A DNA stretch of 29,668 nt from Choristocarpus tenellus KU-1152 (lineage: Eukaryota; Phaeophyceae), in the NCBI GenBank assembly GCA_964200185.2, contig CAXNAD020000103.1, forward strand, positions 1-29,668, in the 5' to 3' direction. The translations under genes and the position numbers were made by a program. Below, one piece after another: positions 9,403-22,300 of the stretch (position 1 is its first letter; every line of letters begins with the position of its first letter). Under the pieces are notes generated by a model that worked only from the letters and a program-made list of their open reading frames with translations, ran no database searches and had not been told where the DNA came from.

Positions 9403-12400
9403 ATGTCTACGAAACATATCATTGTAAACCCATCAAATGGAAACGGAAGTCACATCGCAGACGCCCTGGTGGCTCTAGCCAGTGAAACCTCGGTAAACCT
9501 CGAGAGTGTTTGGGATGAGGTTGGGTACTCTGCTGATGAGAAGAGGCGGCAGATGGAAGGACTACTTTCTGGGTTTAGAGCTCTTTGTATGGATAAGGTA
9601 AGGTATACGCTTTTCTCTTATCTTACTATCTCAGTTTTGTCATACCAATAGGGTTTGGAGGAAACCTCGACTGAGGCGTTCTCACAATCATCCCCGCACT
9701 ACAGGAGAAGGAGGAAAGAGGAGTAAAGGACCAATTCTTAGCATCAATCAAGGAAACGCAAGGAAAAATCTCGATAATGCGAAAAGCGCTGGGAAAAGGA
9801 GATGATGAGGTACTCTCGAATTGGCCCTACCCAAGTATTTGATACGGGATTGAGTTGGAGTTTAGATGAAGATGTATCTGACCCCTGACATTTGAAGAGC
9901 CAGAGATAGGGTTCGGACTCAAAATAGAAGTACTGCATTTAGATAACTCATAAACTTCTAAATTGAATATCTAACATTTCGCCTTGCTCACAGGATGCTC
10001 GAGTTGCTGGTAGTAATCTGACCGAAAAATTGGCACACTACGAGATGGAGGAAGAGGAATTACGAAAGGTGTGGGAAGGACGACTGTAGTTTGTACTTCT
10101 GTCTCTTTTCTAGATCATGCTGAAGCATGCTTCAGCTCAAGTGTTAACTAACTCAAACGTCTGTTTATTTTTTGCTGTCTACCAATTTTCTACTAGAGAT
10201 CATGTTGCTGAGGCCCTTGTAGGGCAAGTATTTGACCAGGGTTGACCTGTTTCTTTATAGCCATTATATGAAGGTTATTGTGAGTTGGAGTTACTCACAA
10301 GGTGAGCTTCATTTTTTTCTATCTATGGTGGAAGTTGGATGGCATCATTAATCCACTGGGGTTGGTGTTTAATCTGTTCTTATTGTATCACTCCTAGCAA
10401 AAACACAATTTGAAATTCAACCATTCAAACACTACCCCTGCTTTTGGACAGTTTGCTCCAGTCTGAGCGATCTCACCTGAAAAGATCTCTGGGGTAGCAA
10501 CTTTCTTTATGACCTATACTTCATTCGAACATACTTCAACTAACTCAAAGATCTCGCAAATGTCTCATCTATAAAAAGTACTATTTACTTTTGTACTAAG
10601 TACATTTGTAACATGTTGATTTTTATTTATTGTTATGATACTTTGCTTTTGAAGACCTGTGATACACAGAAGAGCAAGTTTGAGAAACTGTCACAAGAAA
10701 TTGTGCATATGAGCCAAGTGCTTGCTGATGAACCTGAAAGCAACTCAAATGAGTGGAGAGATACAGAGGGATCACTTACTGACACGAGGCTCCAAGAATT
10801 TGTCGACAAACGCGCTTCTCTCAACCAAGCCATGGTAGGTCTCTTGTACAGAGCATAGATATAGGGATTTTGCCGGAAGAAGCTGGTGTTTTGTTAGATG
10901 AGATGCTGCCACACTCTTCGCTCGTCAATTTTTCTTGTGAATTGAAGTATTTGAGGCTTCCACTGTAAAATTGATTTCAACTCTGGTAAGTGTTGGTACC
11001 AACAGAAGGCTGGCAGCACATCCTGGTTAGAGTATGTGTAAGCTTAAGGATTTCGAATTTTGCATGTATTTTGTATGATACTGCGACAATACTAGGAGGA
11101 GCGTATGCAAACAGTAGCAGAGGTGGTTCATGGAATTCAAGTGCTCATGGGGGAGCTGAAGATGACAGCAACAACAGAGCTGGACAACAGAGTGTTAGGA
11201 TCCCTTGCACACCCTGCCTGCACTGGAGTTCCAGTTTTACAGACGACGGAGGTTTGTGGGCAACTAATGCGTATTTGCTACTGTTAAAGTAAGAATGATC
11301 TATCCATTGTAACAGTGAACAGGAACATCCACAACATTGACTTCAGGGCCAAGTTTTGTCATAGTTGACTGAGACAATAGATACTGGTATCTGCTCACTT
11401 GTTTGGTGAGACTCTCTTCTGTATGAGGGGTCACACATTAATTAACCTCTAAAAACTGTGTCCATGCATGTGATATATTCAATTCAAGAAGACCTTTGGG
11501 GACCTTCCTGGGCTTGAGCTGTAGACCCTGTCAGATTTTTCCTTATCTAGCCTGTTCCCTGACTTTCTTCCTTGACTTTCCCTTTTGCTCACTGCCTGCA
11601 ATCCTTGTGGTGTGTGCTGCAGTCTCTAAATAAAGAATTCACCTCCCCATTGGCATACATCTCTTCACAGACCAAACTAAGTTTCAGACAGAGCTCGCAT
11701 ACTACTAAGTATATATACTTCTTGAGTGGTATTGAATCATACTATCATTAATTTTATTGTGTTGTCTCAATGGTGCTGTCTCAATTGTGTTGCCATCTGT
11801 GGCAATATCACTGTAGATATATGACCCTGTTATTGTGGTATTGCATTGGCAATGTACAATATTGTACAGTGCACAATAGGTTATTGATACATCTAATCAA
11901 AGTATATAGTTCATGCGTCTCAGTGATGTATCTGATTGACTATCATTCTTACTTTGATGTGCCTCATTGGTGTACTTGTACCTCATTTGTGATCTTCTTG
12001 TTGCTCTTTCAGCGCACAGCTTCTTCTGTGGGCATTGGCCAGGCTGCACTAGAGGAGGTGTTGGTCCGCCACAAGGAGCTACTTGAGGAGAGGGTATGTG
12101 CTAGGTTTAACTTGTTGGGCTCCTATTATCATGAACCTATGGTGATGTTGGTGGTGGTGACCCTTTTCTCATTTTCTGTACAATAGATAAAGTCAAAATC
12201 AAACAAGCCAACCTAACTTTGAAGTACCTGCCATGACTGAACTTTGTTTTGGAATTATTTTTTTTTCAGAACTGCCGTAAGAAAAAGCTGGAGCGTATGG
12301 GGGAGGAGATCATGGACTTGTGGCAACAGCTTGATGTTGGCAAGGAAGAACAGGTTAGTTAGTACATGAGGATTAATTGCTTGTATTGTGTGATAAAGAC

Positions 12401-15400
12401 AAACTTCACATTCTGCCCGTGTTGTATGTAAGGAAGAAGTGGACATATGTTGAGGTTGGCAAGACATGAGTAGACGATGTCTTGAGGAAGGATAATATTT
12501 GATGAAGTGACTGGAGAAATGTGTGTGTTGGTCCCTACGGTGAAGTATATGCTTTATGGTGGTAGAGTCATGCTTTGAATGTTTGATTTGTGATGTCAAG
12601 GTTGTTGCATCTTACCTTCAAACTTTTGTGTTAATTATGTCCAGGAGAGTAGAGTGCTTGAACATTTCAAATTGAAGTATGAAGTAAGCACTATTTCTAG
12701 TGTAGACTATCATATCAAGTTGTTGATTGGAAACATGTAATAGTGCCAAGAATAGTACCTACAGATTCCTGTGTCCAGATCTTTTGTGGGGTTACCTGTG
12801 CACAAGGAATAAGGTGTAGTCTCCAGTCAAGTACTGAGCCAATAGCCTTGAATATATTTGGGTGCTCAGTTTTGGGGTGAATTGCTGTTGCCATTCTGAA
12901 ATTTATTGTGGAAGGAGAGTAAAAGAAATTGACTTTTTCCCCATTTTCCAACCTGTATAACCTGGTGTATATATGATAGGTTACTGATATTTTAGATATA
13001 CATATACACTAGCAACTGTTGAAGTGTAGAGTTTTAGTCATTGCTGATACTCCAGATATGAGAATGAAAATGAGAGCTAATAATAAGATTGCCTGTATTG
13101 TATTGTACTAACCCATTTGTGTGTCCCTCTGGTGCAGGAGACTTTTTCTGCCAGTGTTGATGGGATGGGGACACAGACAATGGAGGCTGGGGAAAGGGAG
13201 CTCGCTCGCTTGAGGAAGCTCAAGGTGGACATGATGAGTGGGCTCATCCAGGACACTAGGGAGAGAATACAGGGCAAGTCAGGAACTATGGTGTAGAATT
13301 GTATAGTATAGTATTGGATGGTGAAGGGATAATCATCTCTATGCGACAGGCCTAGCCATCTTGTGGGTCCTTGACTGTTGCTGAACTTTTTAGTTTTTAT
13401 TTTGTACAGTGGACCAAAAAGAAGAGTTCCTTAGTGCTGTGGGCACCTCTTGTGTGATGTAAGATACGAATATCCAGTCCAATGATGTCCCCCTGTATTA
13501 CTATTATTATTATTACTGTTACTATTGCTGCTAGTGACAATTAGTTACTATCTGTACTGCCTCCATGATACTGCAGAGCTGTGGAATGAAATAGGTTGTT
13601 CTGCGGCAGAGCGGGCTGTGTTTGGACCACTACAGGTTGGAGAGGATGGCTTCACTGATGACCTTCTCATACAACACAAGCATGAGATAATACGTCTTGA
13701 GGATAGGTTGGGAACAATGAAACACATTCTGGAGGTGGGTTTTTTTTTTTTCCCCCTTTTGTAATATGATAGGTACTGACAGTATTAACATTTTTTTTGT
13801 CAATAATATTGATAGATACAGCAGAAAACACAATGCATGTCTGAATGCAATGATTTTGTGAAAAGTAAGTCTGTAAATGGTTCCAGGTTAGACTTGGTTC
13901 ACTACTCTGGAGTAGATATTATACATACATAAAATAGTGTTAATAAATGAAATTGTGTAGATTACAGCATGACAATTTAGATGATGGAGAATATTCATGT
14001 CACTTCATCTTTTGGTATTTGTTTGGTGCAATGACTGAATGCAAGTATGGCAGGCAGGCAATTTCCAATTTGTTTATTTATTATAGCATAAGGCATCAGC
14101 CGTTAAATGTCCATTTGTCTCAACAGAAAATAGAAGAACGAGAGGACCTGACACAGAAGCGAATGGAGATGGAGACATCTATGAAGGACCCTAGTCGGCT
14201 CATGCCAAAGGGAGGTCAGCAGGAGCGACGCCATCAGCAGCAGAGGTGACATGACTACAAGTTATCCTGGCATGATCATTCACAGCTGCTAGAGGAATAA
14301 TCCACATGGATTGATTCGTTGGTTAATTATCTGCTACTCCACAACTTTATAGATTGAACTTCTTCATCTGAGCACAGAGTAAAGTCAGGAATAGAGTAGG
14401 CAACGCTTGACACCAACACTTGGCACCAACCTCCTGATTAAACTGAACTGAAACCATGACAAATATCTTAGTTGCTGAACAAGTCAAACTCAAAGAGTGT
14501 CAAGGGTTTATATATCGCAACCGCATGGCATGCCTTCAACTGGGTTTTTCACAATCATGTACCTTTTTGTGTTCCAGAAAATAATAATAACAATAACAAT
14601 GGTACTAAAGGGCAACACATTCTTCACTCACACTTTGGAAATGCTTCCAGCATTGGAATAGCCTATTAATAGGTGTTCCACTGGCCGATATTTGCTGCCC
14701 AAGCCAGTGCACAATGTTAAAATACCACCGCTGATATAGAAAACCTGCAATATATGTACAGGGATGCCCCACAACCTTTTTTAGTCAGTTCTTGGTAGTA
14801 TTGCAGCTTTAGCAATGTCTTGTGTATCAATATCCACTGACAAAACTTAGTCTTCGATGTTTTGTCAAGTCTTACAGGTGTCCAACACACCTACTAGTGG
14901 GGGGGTTTTTGGCTGTTGAATACTAATGTTACTATGTTAGTAGTACATATTATATGTTCAAATATCACATACCTTGTATACAAGCTTCCCTCGCAACCAC
15001 CGTGAAGTTAGCCCTATAAGCCTTTTGCTTGTTTATAACCCTTTTGCTTGTTTACTAATTAGGTGGTTCTGTTCAATTTTGAAAGGTGATTAAGTTTTTC
15101 AAGAGTTTCCCTAACCATAACTTCATGTGAGGGGAAGAATTGACTTGAATTTGTAGTGTTGAATATATGATATTTTGTTATATGATAATGATGGAAAGGG
15201 ACTGTTGCAGGTTGAGTAAGTCTTTGAAGGCTCAATGCAGCTTGTGGGCTACTGTTTTGGTAGACTTTTTATGACATCTTTCATCACTCACGAAATCAGA
15301 ATTACATTTGATATCATTCATATAATTGAACACATCAATCCTTGCATCTCACATACGTTTGACCCCCCTGACCTCTTGCAGTTTAATGGGATAATAGATT

Positions 15401-18400
15401 GAAAGTATACTCCAAGTAGAGTGACAAACTAAGTTGCAAGGTTGAGGTGGACATTTTTTCCCCCTTTGTTGACATCCAAGAAGTGCCATGATTGACCTCG
15501 TAACTATGAATAAACCCATACACCACCCATATGTTGCCCAGGCACGTACGAAACATTTTACAATATTTTTGGATTGGTGAGCATGTTTCAGTATATTTTC
15601 TAGCTCATTCTAGTTCATTCTAGCTCATTCTAGCTCATTCTAGCTCATTCTAGCTCATTCTAGTTCTCCCAACCGCATATTATAGAATACATACACATTT
15701 TTCAATTTGGTGGTCATATTCAGACTAGCCCAACAAATATGTAGTTTATGTATTTTATTATTAGGAATCAGAGTTTCTCATTTCTACAGGTCTAATCCCA
15801 TGTTTGGTGTGTTTTTTTGTTGAAAGGTAATTCCAAGAGTCATAAGAGTATCAGAACGTTGCTAAGATGTGTATCATATCATATCACATCATATCAATAC
15901 CAGAAATAAAGATAATGTGCCTTGACAAAAGGGTTAGGTGCCATTGTGCATGGGTAGGGAAGATTATTTTTAGGGGGTTGTGAACCAATAGTATTAGTGA
16001 ATATGAATAGAGGTCAAATCAACTCAATAACTATGTACACAGTTAAATCAACCTTTTCACAGTCAGCATCTGTGCCTACCCTAAACAGGACCCAGAACTC
16101 TCGCACCACACTATATTCTATTTCTCATTGGTATGGTATTTACAACCAAGCCTGTTGTTCACTCTTTCCACCAGGTCAAACCTTGTATGTACTGTTATTT
16201 GCCTAATACCTATTACCTAATACCTAATACCTATTACCCTCATGGAGGTGAAACTGTCCACAGTTGGCTAACTAGAAATGTCAACTCAAATCTCCTATTG
16301 TATATTTCCTGACTTGCATAGCAGTAGTCATAAAACAAGTTGAACCAAGGAACACTATAGATAGGTCATGAAAGAATTCATGGGTTTAGCTTGGAGGTCT
16401 GGAAAATGTTATCCGTAGTCCCTCAGACAGTTCTAAAAGCAATAATTTATTTAGGTGTCAAGTTTTACAGTAGCAAGTTTTAGCAACATAGCAACATGGG
16501 GTTGAAATCTTTCAGATTGAGTTATGTGTAGTAAACATTGAAACTGTTGTCTCTGGTCTTAACTTGCCTCTTTGAATTTGTATTGCTACATAGGTAATGT
16601 TTGCAGTTTTTATGTTTTTAATGTAAAAAAAAAGAAGTGCAAAAATGCCTGTTATTTATAAAAAATGCTTTATACATTTGGTAGACCTGTCTCATATCTT
16701 GCAAAAACGATACCAGTTTCTTCTTCCTGGAAAACTACTTAGACTACCGGCTGAAGGACCAGCATGAATTTAGATCCTGATTTGACCACCATGAGAGTTA
16801 TCTCAAATATTTCATACTAATCCCCTGTGCCATAAATGCCCTCCTTTAAGGCTACAGCTAGAGCTGGAAATGGAAAAGAAGGTGAAGAAGCGCCTCCCAC
16901 TGCTGACAAACCACTTGAGAAAAGCTGTCCCCCAGTGGGAACACAAGCATGGCTCTGCCTTCTTCTATAAGGGGGAACGGTGAGAGCTAGCATACATCAT
17001 ACAAAGTCATGTTTTGTCGATTTGTATTAACTAGTGTTGATTAGTATTTAGTGTTTGGGAGTAGAGCAGAGATGAGAGTTGTGTAGTTGAATCAGATGCC
17101 AGTTGTAAGCTCTACACTTTAAACATATCTTCATGAGGTATTTATAGCTGTATTAGGAAATGATGGGTTGGATTCATGGACTAGTGATGCAGTACCAGTG
17201 CTTCGTAGGAATTTTCTTGCCATTGCTGTGTAGTCACCATCAGGGTCTATGATGGGTTACAAAGAATATTTCAACTATTCTTACCTCTTGGGTTTGAAGG
17301 ATGGTCTTGGACTGTTTGTGGTCTTGATTTGTTGCAGACTTTTGAATCACTGACGTCTTGCGTGTGCAATGTTTGGTATCAAGGACATGCATGGATAAAT
17401 ACTTACATCATACAAATTGTTCATTGTGAGAGAAGAAACTGTTAGCATTGGAATTTCAGGAATACACAAAAAATAGCACTTGACTGTATGTGTATCATAC
17501 TCCAATTTATGACTCATGAGTGATATAGACATTTTTCTTACTCTAGCTTGAGGTATTCTTTTCCTCTCTATGTCCACTATACTAAGATACTCTATCAAGA
17601 AAAGTAGTGTCTGTCAATGCAGCACAATATGACTAATCAGTGAAATTCTAGATTTGGTCAAGACACTACTTCCTGCATGAACCAAACCTGCAAATACAGA
17701 TATCTGGATGTGCTTGAACAATCAGAGGAGGATTATGCATCTCTCAAGGAACAAATCAAAGCTGCCAAGGAGGTTCGCAAGAAGGTGAAAAGAAAATGTT
17801 GAAATAGGTCACGGCCTACATTGTAGCTCCTTTTTGTTTTTATTGAGGTTGATGTATCAAAAGTCCATGACAACCCATCTTCATACCACTCTTGGAGAAT
17901 TACCTCACACAGGTATGTCTATACACTACTAATGGTTTCTATCTTCTGACAGGAGGAGAGAAATAAGCTGGTAATGCAAAGTCCAGGAGGTCAGCAGCTC
18001 AGTTTATCCTTAGGGAGGGATACCCCCCGCTCCACGAGAAAGACTGCAGTGAGTATGTTATTTTATTTTTATGAAACAACATAAGACAATAAAATTATTC
18101 TTCAGACTTGTACAACGCTTTCAACTAAACAGGGGCACAAATGTTTGACAACTGTACTGGTCTTGTAGTATACCGTGCTTGTATCCATCATGTGCATGCT
18201 ATATTTTGCTGGAAGTATAACATGAGGGCAGGTATACACAATACAGATTCTGCCCACATCTCTCAACACCCTTGTTATGTGGTCCAATTCTATATGCTAT
18301 GGTGATTCTTGTCTTATTTATTATGTACATGACTTCAGACAGGCACTGGACGCAAGATTCCAACCTCAGTGAAAACAGGAAGAGTTCCCAGTACCCCTGT

Positions 18401-18566
18401 CCACCACACAGGACAAGGTGGTCGTACTCAAGGGCACTTTGTAATGTCAACCCCAGACCACAAGGCAGACTGCTCCTCTTCAACAACAGGGAGCGACATG
18501 ACTTCAGATGCTGGTGAGGGGAAAGTTCTTGTCCCTCAAGAACAGGAAACAATTTATTCAAAGTAG
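9403..18566 (+). CDS. MAP65/PRC1/Ase1 family microtubule-associated protein (15 exons)
   Basis: This protein would cross-link antiparallel microtubules in the spindle midzone and division plane. The exons are 9403-9597, 9705-9809, 9994-10068, 10670-10834, 11096-11251, 12013-12093, 12270-12353, 12645-12683, 13138-13273, 13577-13734, 14127-14245, 16851-16979, 17700-17784, 17953-18048 and 18339-18566, giving 616 residues, close to human PRC1. The first ATG of the conserved frame (MSTKHIIV) is chosen. The first half is charged and helical, as in the rod and dimerisation region. The spectrin-like core includes RERIQELWNEIG, then KDPSRLMPKGG, KKVKKRLPLLTNHL and FYKGERYLDVLEQ, which are hallmark segments of the family. 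The tail is basic and Ser/Thr-rich with TP sites (RDTPRST, VPSTPV, MSTPDH), possible CDK targets. Intron 9 is GC-AG and exon 8 is only 39 nt. A spliced alternative would extend the gene to 18822. Some donors, such as GTTTGT after exon 5, are weak. Confidence 0.9.
13274..13576 (+). other. GC-AG intron (ninth intron of the MAP65 gene)
   Basis: The exon ends ATACAGG and the intron starts GCAAGT. The acceptor is ATACTGCAG at 13576. Joining the two restores the frame and gives RIQELWNEIG, a conserved MAP65/PRC1 segment. No GT donor nearby gives a phase-compatible joint. Confidence 0.85.
15601..15666. repeat. 10-bp tandem repeat, six copies (TAGCTCATTC unit)
   Basis: Six consecutive 10-bp units fill 15601-15660. 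The second reads TAGTTCATTC, the others TAGCTCATTC, and a partial TAGTTC follows. It lies inside the large MAP65 intron, so it should not affect the protein. Confidence 0.95.
16201..16238. repeat. Short imperfect CCTAATA/CCTATTA repeat
   Basis: The sequence reads as successive copies of CCTAATA and CCTATTA in the large MAP65 intron. It is AT-rich simple sequence with no evident function. Confidence 0.8.
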
Positions 18567-18822
18567 TTAACCTCACTGTCACCCTCTTGCTATACATTAG
18601 CAACAATTACCATTCTACTGTACCTCTATTATGAATGATGCAGCAACAGGTGCAATTATCACTGACGTCAGCAACCACCTGGGAGTCAATGATCAGCAAG
18701 GTGGAGGGCGAGAGGGAAATCAGGCTGTGAAGAAGAAGCCAAGTGTTGAAGGAAACAATAATACAGAAAACAACTCATCCTTTGGATCAGTTCGAGAGTC
18801 ATTTGAGGGATTCGACACCTAA
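18514..18822 (+). other. Possible alternative intron and terminal exon of the MAP65 gene
   Basis: Inside the last exon, GATGCTG is followed by GTGAGG, a good donor at 18514. A TGCAG acceptor at 18643 has the matching phase (1). Splicing would replace the last 17 residues (ending ETIYSK) with a 59-residue tail, starting ATGAIITDV and ending RESFEGFDT at 18822, giving 658 residues in total. The open frame continues cleanly to that stop and has serine- and asparagine-rich disordered character. Without transcripts I cannot say which end is used, or whether both are. Confidence 0.45.
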
Positions 18823-19306
18823 CTCTTAAAATAGTGGAAAAGCTTAAGACAGTAGACGCATTGTGCAAGGGTTAAGGGGACTGTGCATGGGATGTTGAGG
18901 ATGAAAATTGGTTGCATTCTGTAATATACACATCAATATATCTCTGCAGCATCATCTGTGTTGTGATTTTCTTCTTCTCAAAGTGCATCCAATTTGATGG
19001 TTTTCGTTTGGTTGATCTGACAAGAGTACTGTGTAAGATGGATACGTACCCTGGAAGCCAAATAGTACACCAGGAATAGTCTGAGAAAATACTCCATGTG
19101 CAATTATAATAGGTGTCGTGAGGTCTTTTCAATGTGGATGTGATCTGGCCAATGCTAGGAAAGTGTGGAAGGTAGGAATGTTTATTGTTATTAGTGTGTG
19201 ACACATGTTACTAATACTCTTACATAAAATACTGGTAGGTGCAGAACAAGCACGAAAAGAAGGTACATCCTATGGATGACCTCAATCACCTTGCCTATCC
19301 TCTGCG
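18823..19306. other. Convergent intergenic region (3' ends of MAP65 and CDK genes)
   Basis: About 480 bp separate the last possible MAP65 stop from the CDK stop. It should hold both 3' UTRs. The 110-codon minus-strand frame at 19204-18872 lies downstream of the CDK stop and has no recognisable family, so it is not called. Confidence 0.6.
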
Positions 19307-22300
19307 CTATTGCCCATGGTGTGCTTGCCAGTGGAATAAGTCTGGACCAGGCATATATGGAGGTGGACCAAATGGAGGATAGTAGCCTTGCCCATTGAAG
19401 AATGCCTGGACAGGGACATGTTGAGCAATAATTTTCAGATTTGATATTACGTGCTTGAAGGAGAATTGCTTCAACCACAGAAAAGAAATAAATGTCAAAC
19501 ATATTTTAGTCAGCTAATGTTGACAGCACATTGTGCTTTTACATTCAAAAACTTGGATTATGAAGCAAGCTTACCTGCTGAGGATATGTTCCCTCAGGAG
19601 GAATCCAAGGTTGACCCATGGGTGTGAGCCCTGGATGCATTATTGAGGGTGGAGGCACTCCAGGTGGTGGCGGAGGAGGACAGAGGTGGGGTGGAGGAGG
19701 CAGAAAATCTGCGGGTGCAGGAGGAGGAGGAGGTGCAAGCAAACTTGGGGGGGGCAAGGGTGGTGCCCAATTCCTAGATTGACTCACACCAGGCACACTT
19801 CCTGTGACTTGATGGCCAGAGTATGAGAATGGTAGAGGTCCAGGGGGAGGGGGAGGGGGAGGGTGCTCTGGAGCTCTGGGAACCACACTGGGCACCCCGC
19901 TTTCCACACCTTGTGGTGGCAAAGGTTTGGGATATTCTGGTGTAGTGGTGTCCATATCTTCCTCTCCCGAAAGTGACCTGTCTGATGTCATGTTCCCTTT
20001 TGTTGGTGGACCTGAAGACGCACGATTGTTGCTGCTCCCTACATCCTGCATGAACAAAGGAAGGGTAACTTCAAATGCTTGCAACTGCCACGCCTCTGCA
20101 CAAACAGTAGGTCATACATACGATTGTCTCAGACAAAACAACTGAGTGAGATACATAGATGTGTGCATATGCCTCATTATCACAACTAAGGATGGATCTG
20201 CTGGTGTTAGGGCACTAGGAAGGAAATTTTGTTACATCTCAAACACCAAAAAACATTTTCATGTCAGACCTAACACAAGATAAAGCAAAACACTTACCGG
20301 CACTGTCATTCACAAAAACATTCAAGTTGTTGGGTGTGTTGCATCTTCACATTTATCAATTCCAACCCATCATACCTTCAGTCTCTGCACTTGTTTAGCC
20401 TCCAATAAGGTCTTCCCTTCCTCCTTCCGCTTTTTCTTGGTCTGAAACTCATGGTATGACCCATCTTTTTGTGGCAACTCAAGCTTTCCCAAATCAGCAA
20501 TATCCACAGGGCAGACTGGAGCTGTGTGGAAGTAGAGGCTGTCAAGTGCCTACAGTGCAATGTGTGGAGGTACACAACAAATGGCAAAAATTAGACCTAA
20601 CACACAGTTTGTCACAAGAAAAGGGAACACGCATGTCCAATATCTACTAAAAAAAATATGGACGAAGACTTTCGTCTGCTTTCTCACATTTCTTGCACTT
20701 ATTCTTCGAGATGGATCCAGTGCCAGAAGGCGTGTGATGAGATTCAACGCATCCCCAGTCATACAAGCTGCAGTACCCGCTTTCCGAGCAGCCTCGCCCT
20801 GAGCATTGTGAACAGTAAGATTTCACACCACATTCACACATTGCTCCAATCGCAATTTCAAGCCCTACATCAATTTGGAGTGCTATTTTTAATGTCAATG
20901 AAGAGTACAATTGTGCAGGTTGGAAATACCTTCAAGGAAGTTGGGCTTCTGGCCAAGACTACTGCAGATAACGGTATGACAGAGGAAAATTGGTTGGTGC
21001 CAAAACTCGGAGAAAACGATAAAGTCGTAACACAAGACAGATATTTTCATTCTCCGCCCTCCATGACAGTGGTTACTATCGGTGCTGCTAACCTTGAAGC
21101 CTATCACCGGTGGTCTTTCAACCACCTCTACCGGATGTTCTACACATAATGCAGTGGCACAAACCCATCCCCCAAACAAGTGAATACATGATACTCATAC
21201 GAAAATAAGTTTGTTGCAGCAATACTTCAAAGTGCCTTGAGCAGTCTACTTAATTATTAACAACTTACAACGCGAACTATATATGTAGGCAAAGTATTGC
21301 TCTTACCAAGTGTTCCTTGAGTTTGTCAGGGTACACCTTCGCAGGCATCATTACACTATAGCCAGGAAGATCTTCATGCCCGGGCCAGTTCATGGAGGTG
21401 GGAGTGCCACACACCTGGTGGTTTAGATGATATGGTGCATAGTCATCAAATTATTGCAAGGGGTCAGACCCCAAGCTTGCAATAACAATGTCCACAAAAT
21501 CAGAACATCAAGGAACCACGGAAGCTACCTGTGATGATGTATGTTCGATTCCAAATAGGTTGTGTGCGTTGTACAAATGCGTAGCAGTGTATCCCTACTT
21601 TCCCAAATAAATTTTATTCACATTGGAATGACTATTGATGGGGTGTATCAATGACCTCACAGATGGCAGCACACACAGAAGTCTGACTGATCATTGTAAC
21701 ATAGCCTCACAAGAGTCATTTGTGTCTACCTGCAATGAATCCAAGACAGTTGTGAAAAGGAAGGTAAGTAAACAAAAACAATCTGACCCAGATATCCCTC
21801 TGCTAAGTCAAGTATAAAGAAGATTTCACCTATATCACAGAAGCACCAGGGAGTCTGTGGAGTATAGGACAAGGAACTATGCCCTGCAATCTGGACAAGG
21901 TATCCATGTTGCAGTCATTACTTGCTCTGGTTCATGAGAATAGGTCAATGATCAATGTCAGATGCATAGGTGTAAACTTGAAGGGGCCCACTAAAGGGCC
22001 TGTCTCTAGCTGTACCTGAAATATTAGGTCAAGTTGTTCCAACTCAACCTTGGCTGGGAACAGAGGTTTTCCAATCATGAGCTCTGCCAAAATACACCCC
22101 ACACCCCAGCAGTCGATGTTTGGGCCATAACGAGTGGATCCCAGCAGCAGCTCAGGGGGACGGTACCACAAAGTGATCACTCTGTTTGTGAGGTCAGCTG
22201 GTACATCACTAAGTCGCCGAGCAAGGCCAAAGTCAGCAAGCTGTCCAGATGTGTAGGCCGAAGAAAATGAGGTAAGGGATTGTAGGGGACAAAACAACAA

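Larger units (their letters stand above)
14246..16850 (+). other. Large intron (2.6 kb) of the MAP65 gene with several short tandem repeats
   Basis: The borders are CAG CAG AG/GTGACA and CTCCTTTAAG/G, with matching phase and a conserved protein joint (QQQRLQLELEME). It is by far the longest intron in the gene. It contains a 10-bp tandem array at 15601-15666, a CATATCATATC-type repeat near 15872-15897, a CCTAATACC-type repeat near 16201-16238, and a duplicated CCTTTTGCTTGTTTA at about 15019-15055. I see no mobile-element protein, tRNA or other gene. The 69-codon frame at 15997-16206 has no family resemblance. Confidence 0.75.

Noticed and set aside
11770-12186. 138-codon plus-strand frame as an independent gene
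   Set aside because: Only 12013-12093 of it is coding, as MAP65 exon 6. The rest is intron read-through.
18199-18606. 135-codon minus-strand open frame
   Set aside because: It is antisense to the last MAP65 exon, whose sense frame fits the upstream exon chain and phase.
18872-19204. 110-codon minus-strand frame downstream of the CDK stop
   Set aside because: No conserved motif, and the CDK frame ends with a clean stop at 19307. It is probably 3' UTR or intergenic sequence.
20658-21149. 163-codon plus-strand open frame
   Set aside because: It overlaps exon 8 of the CDK gene in antisense and then runs through CDK intron 7. It has no family resemblance, so it is best explained as chance.
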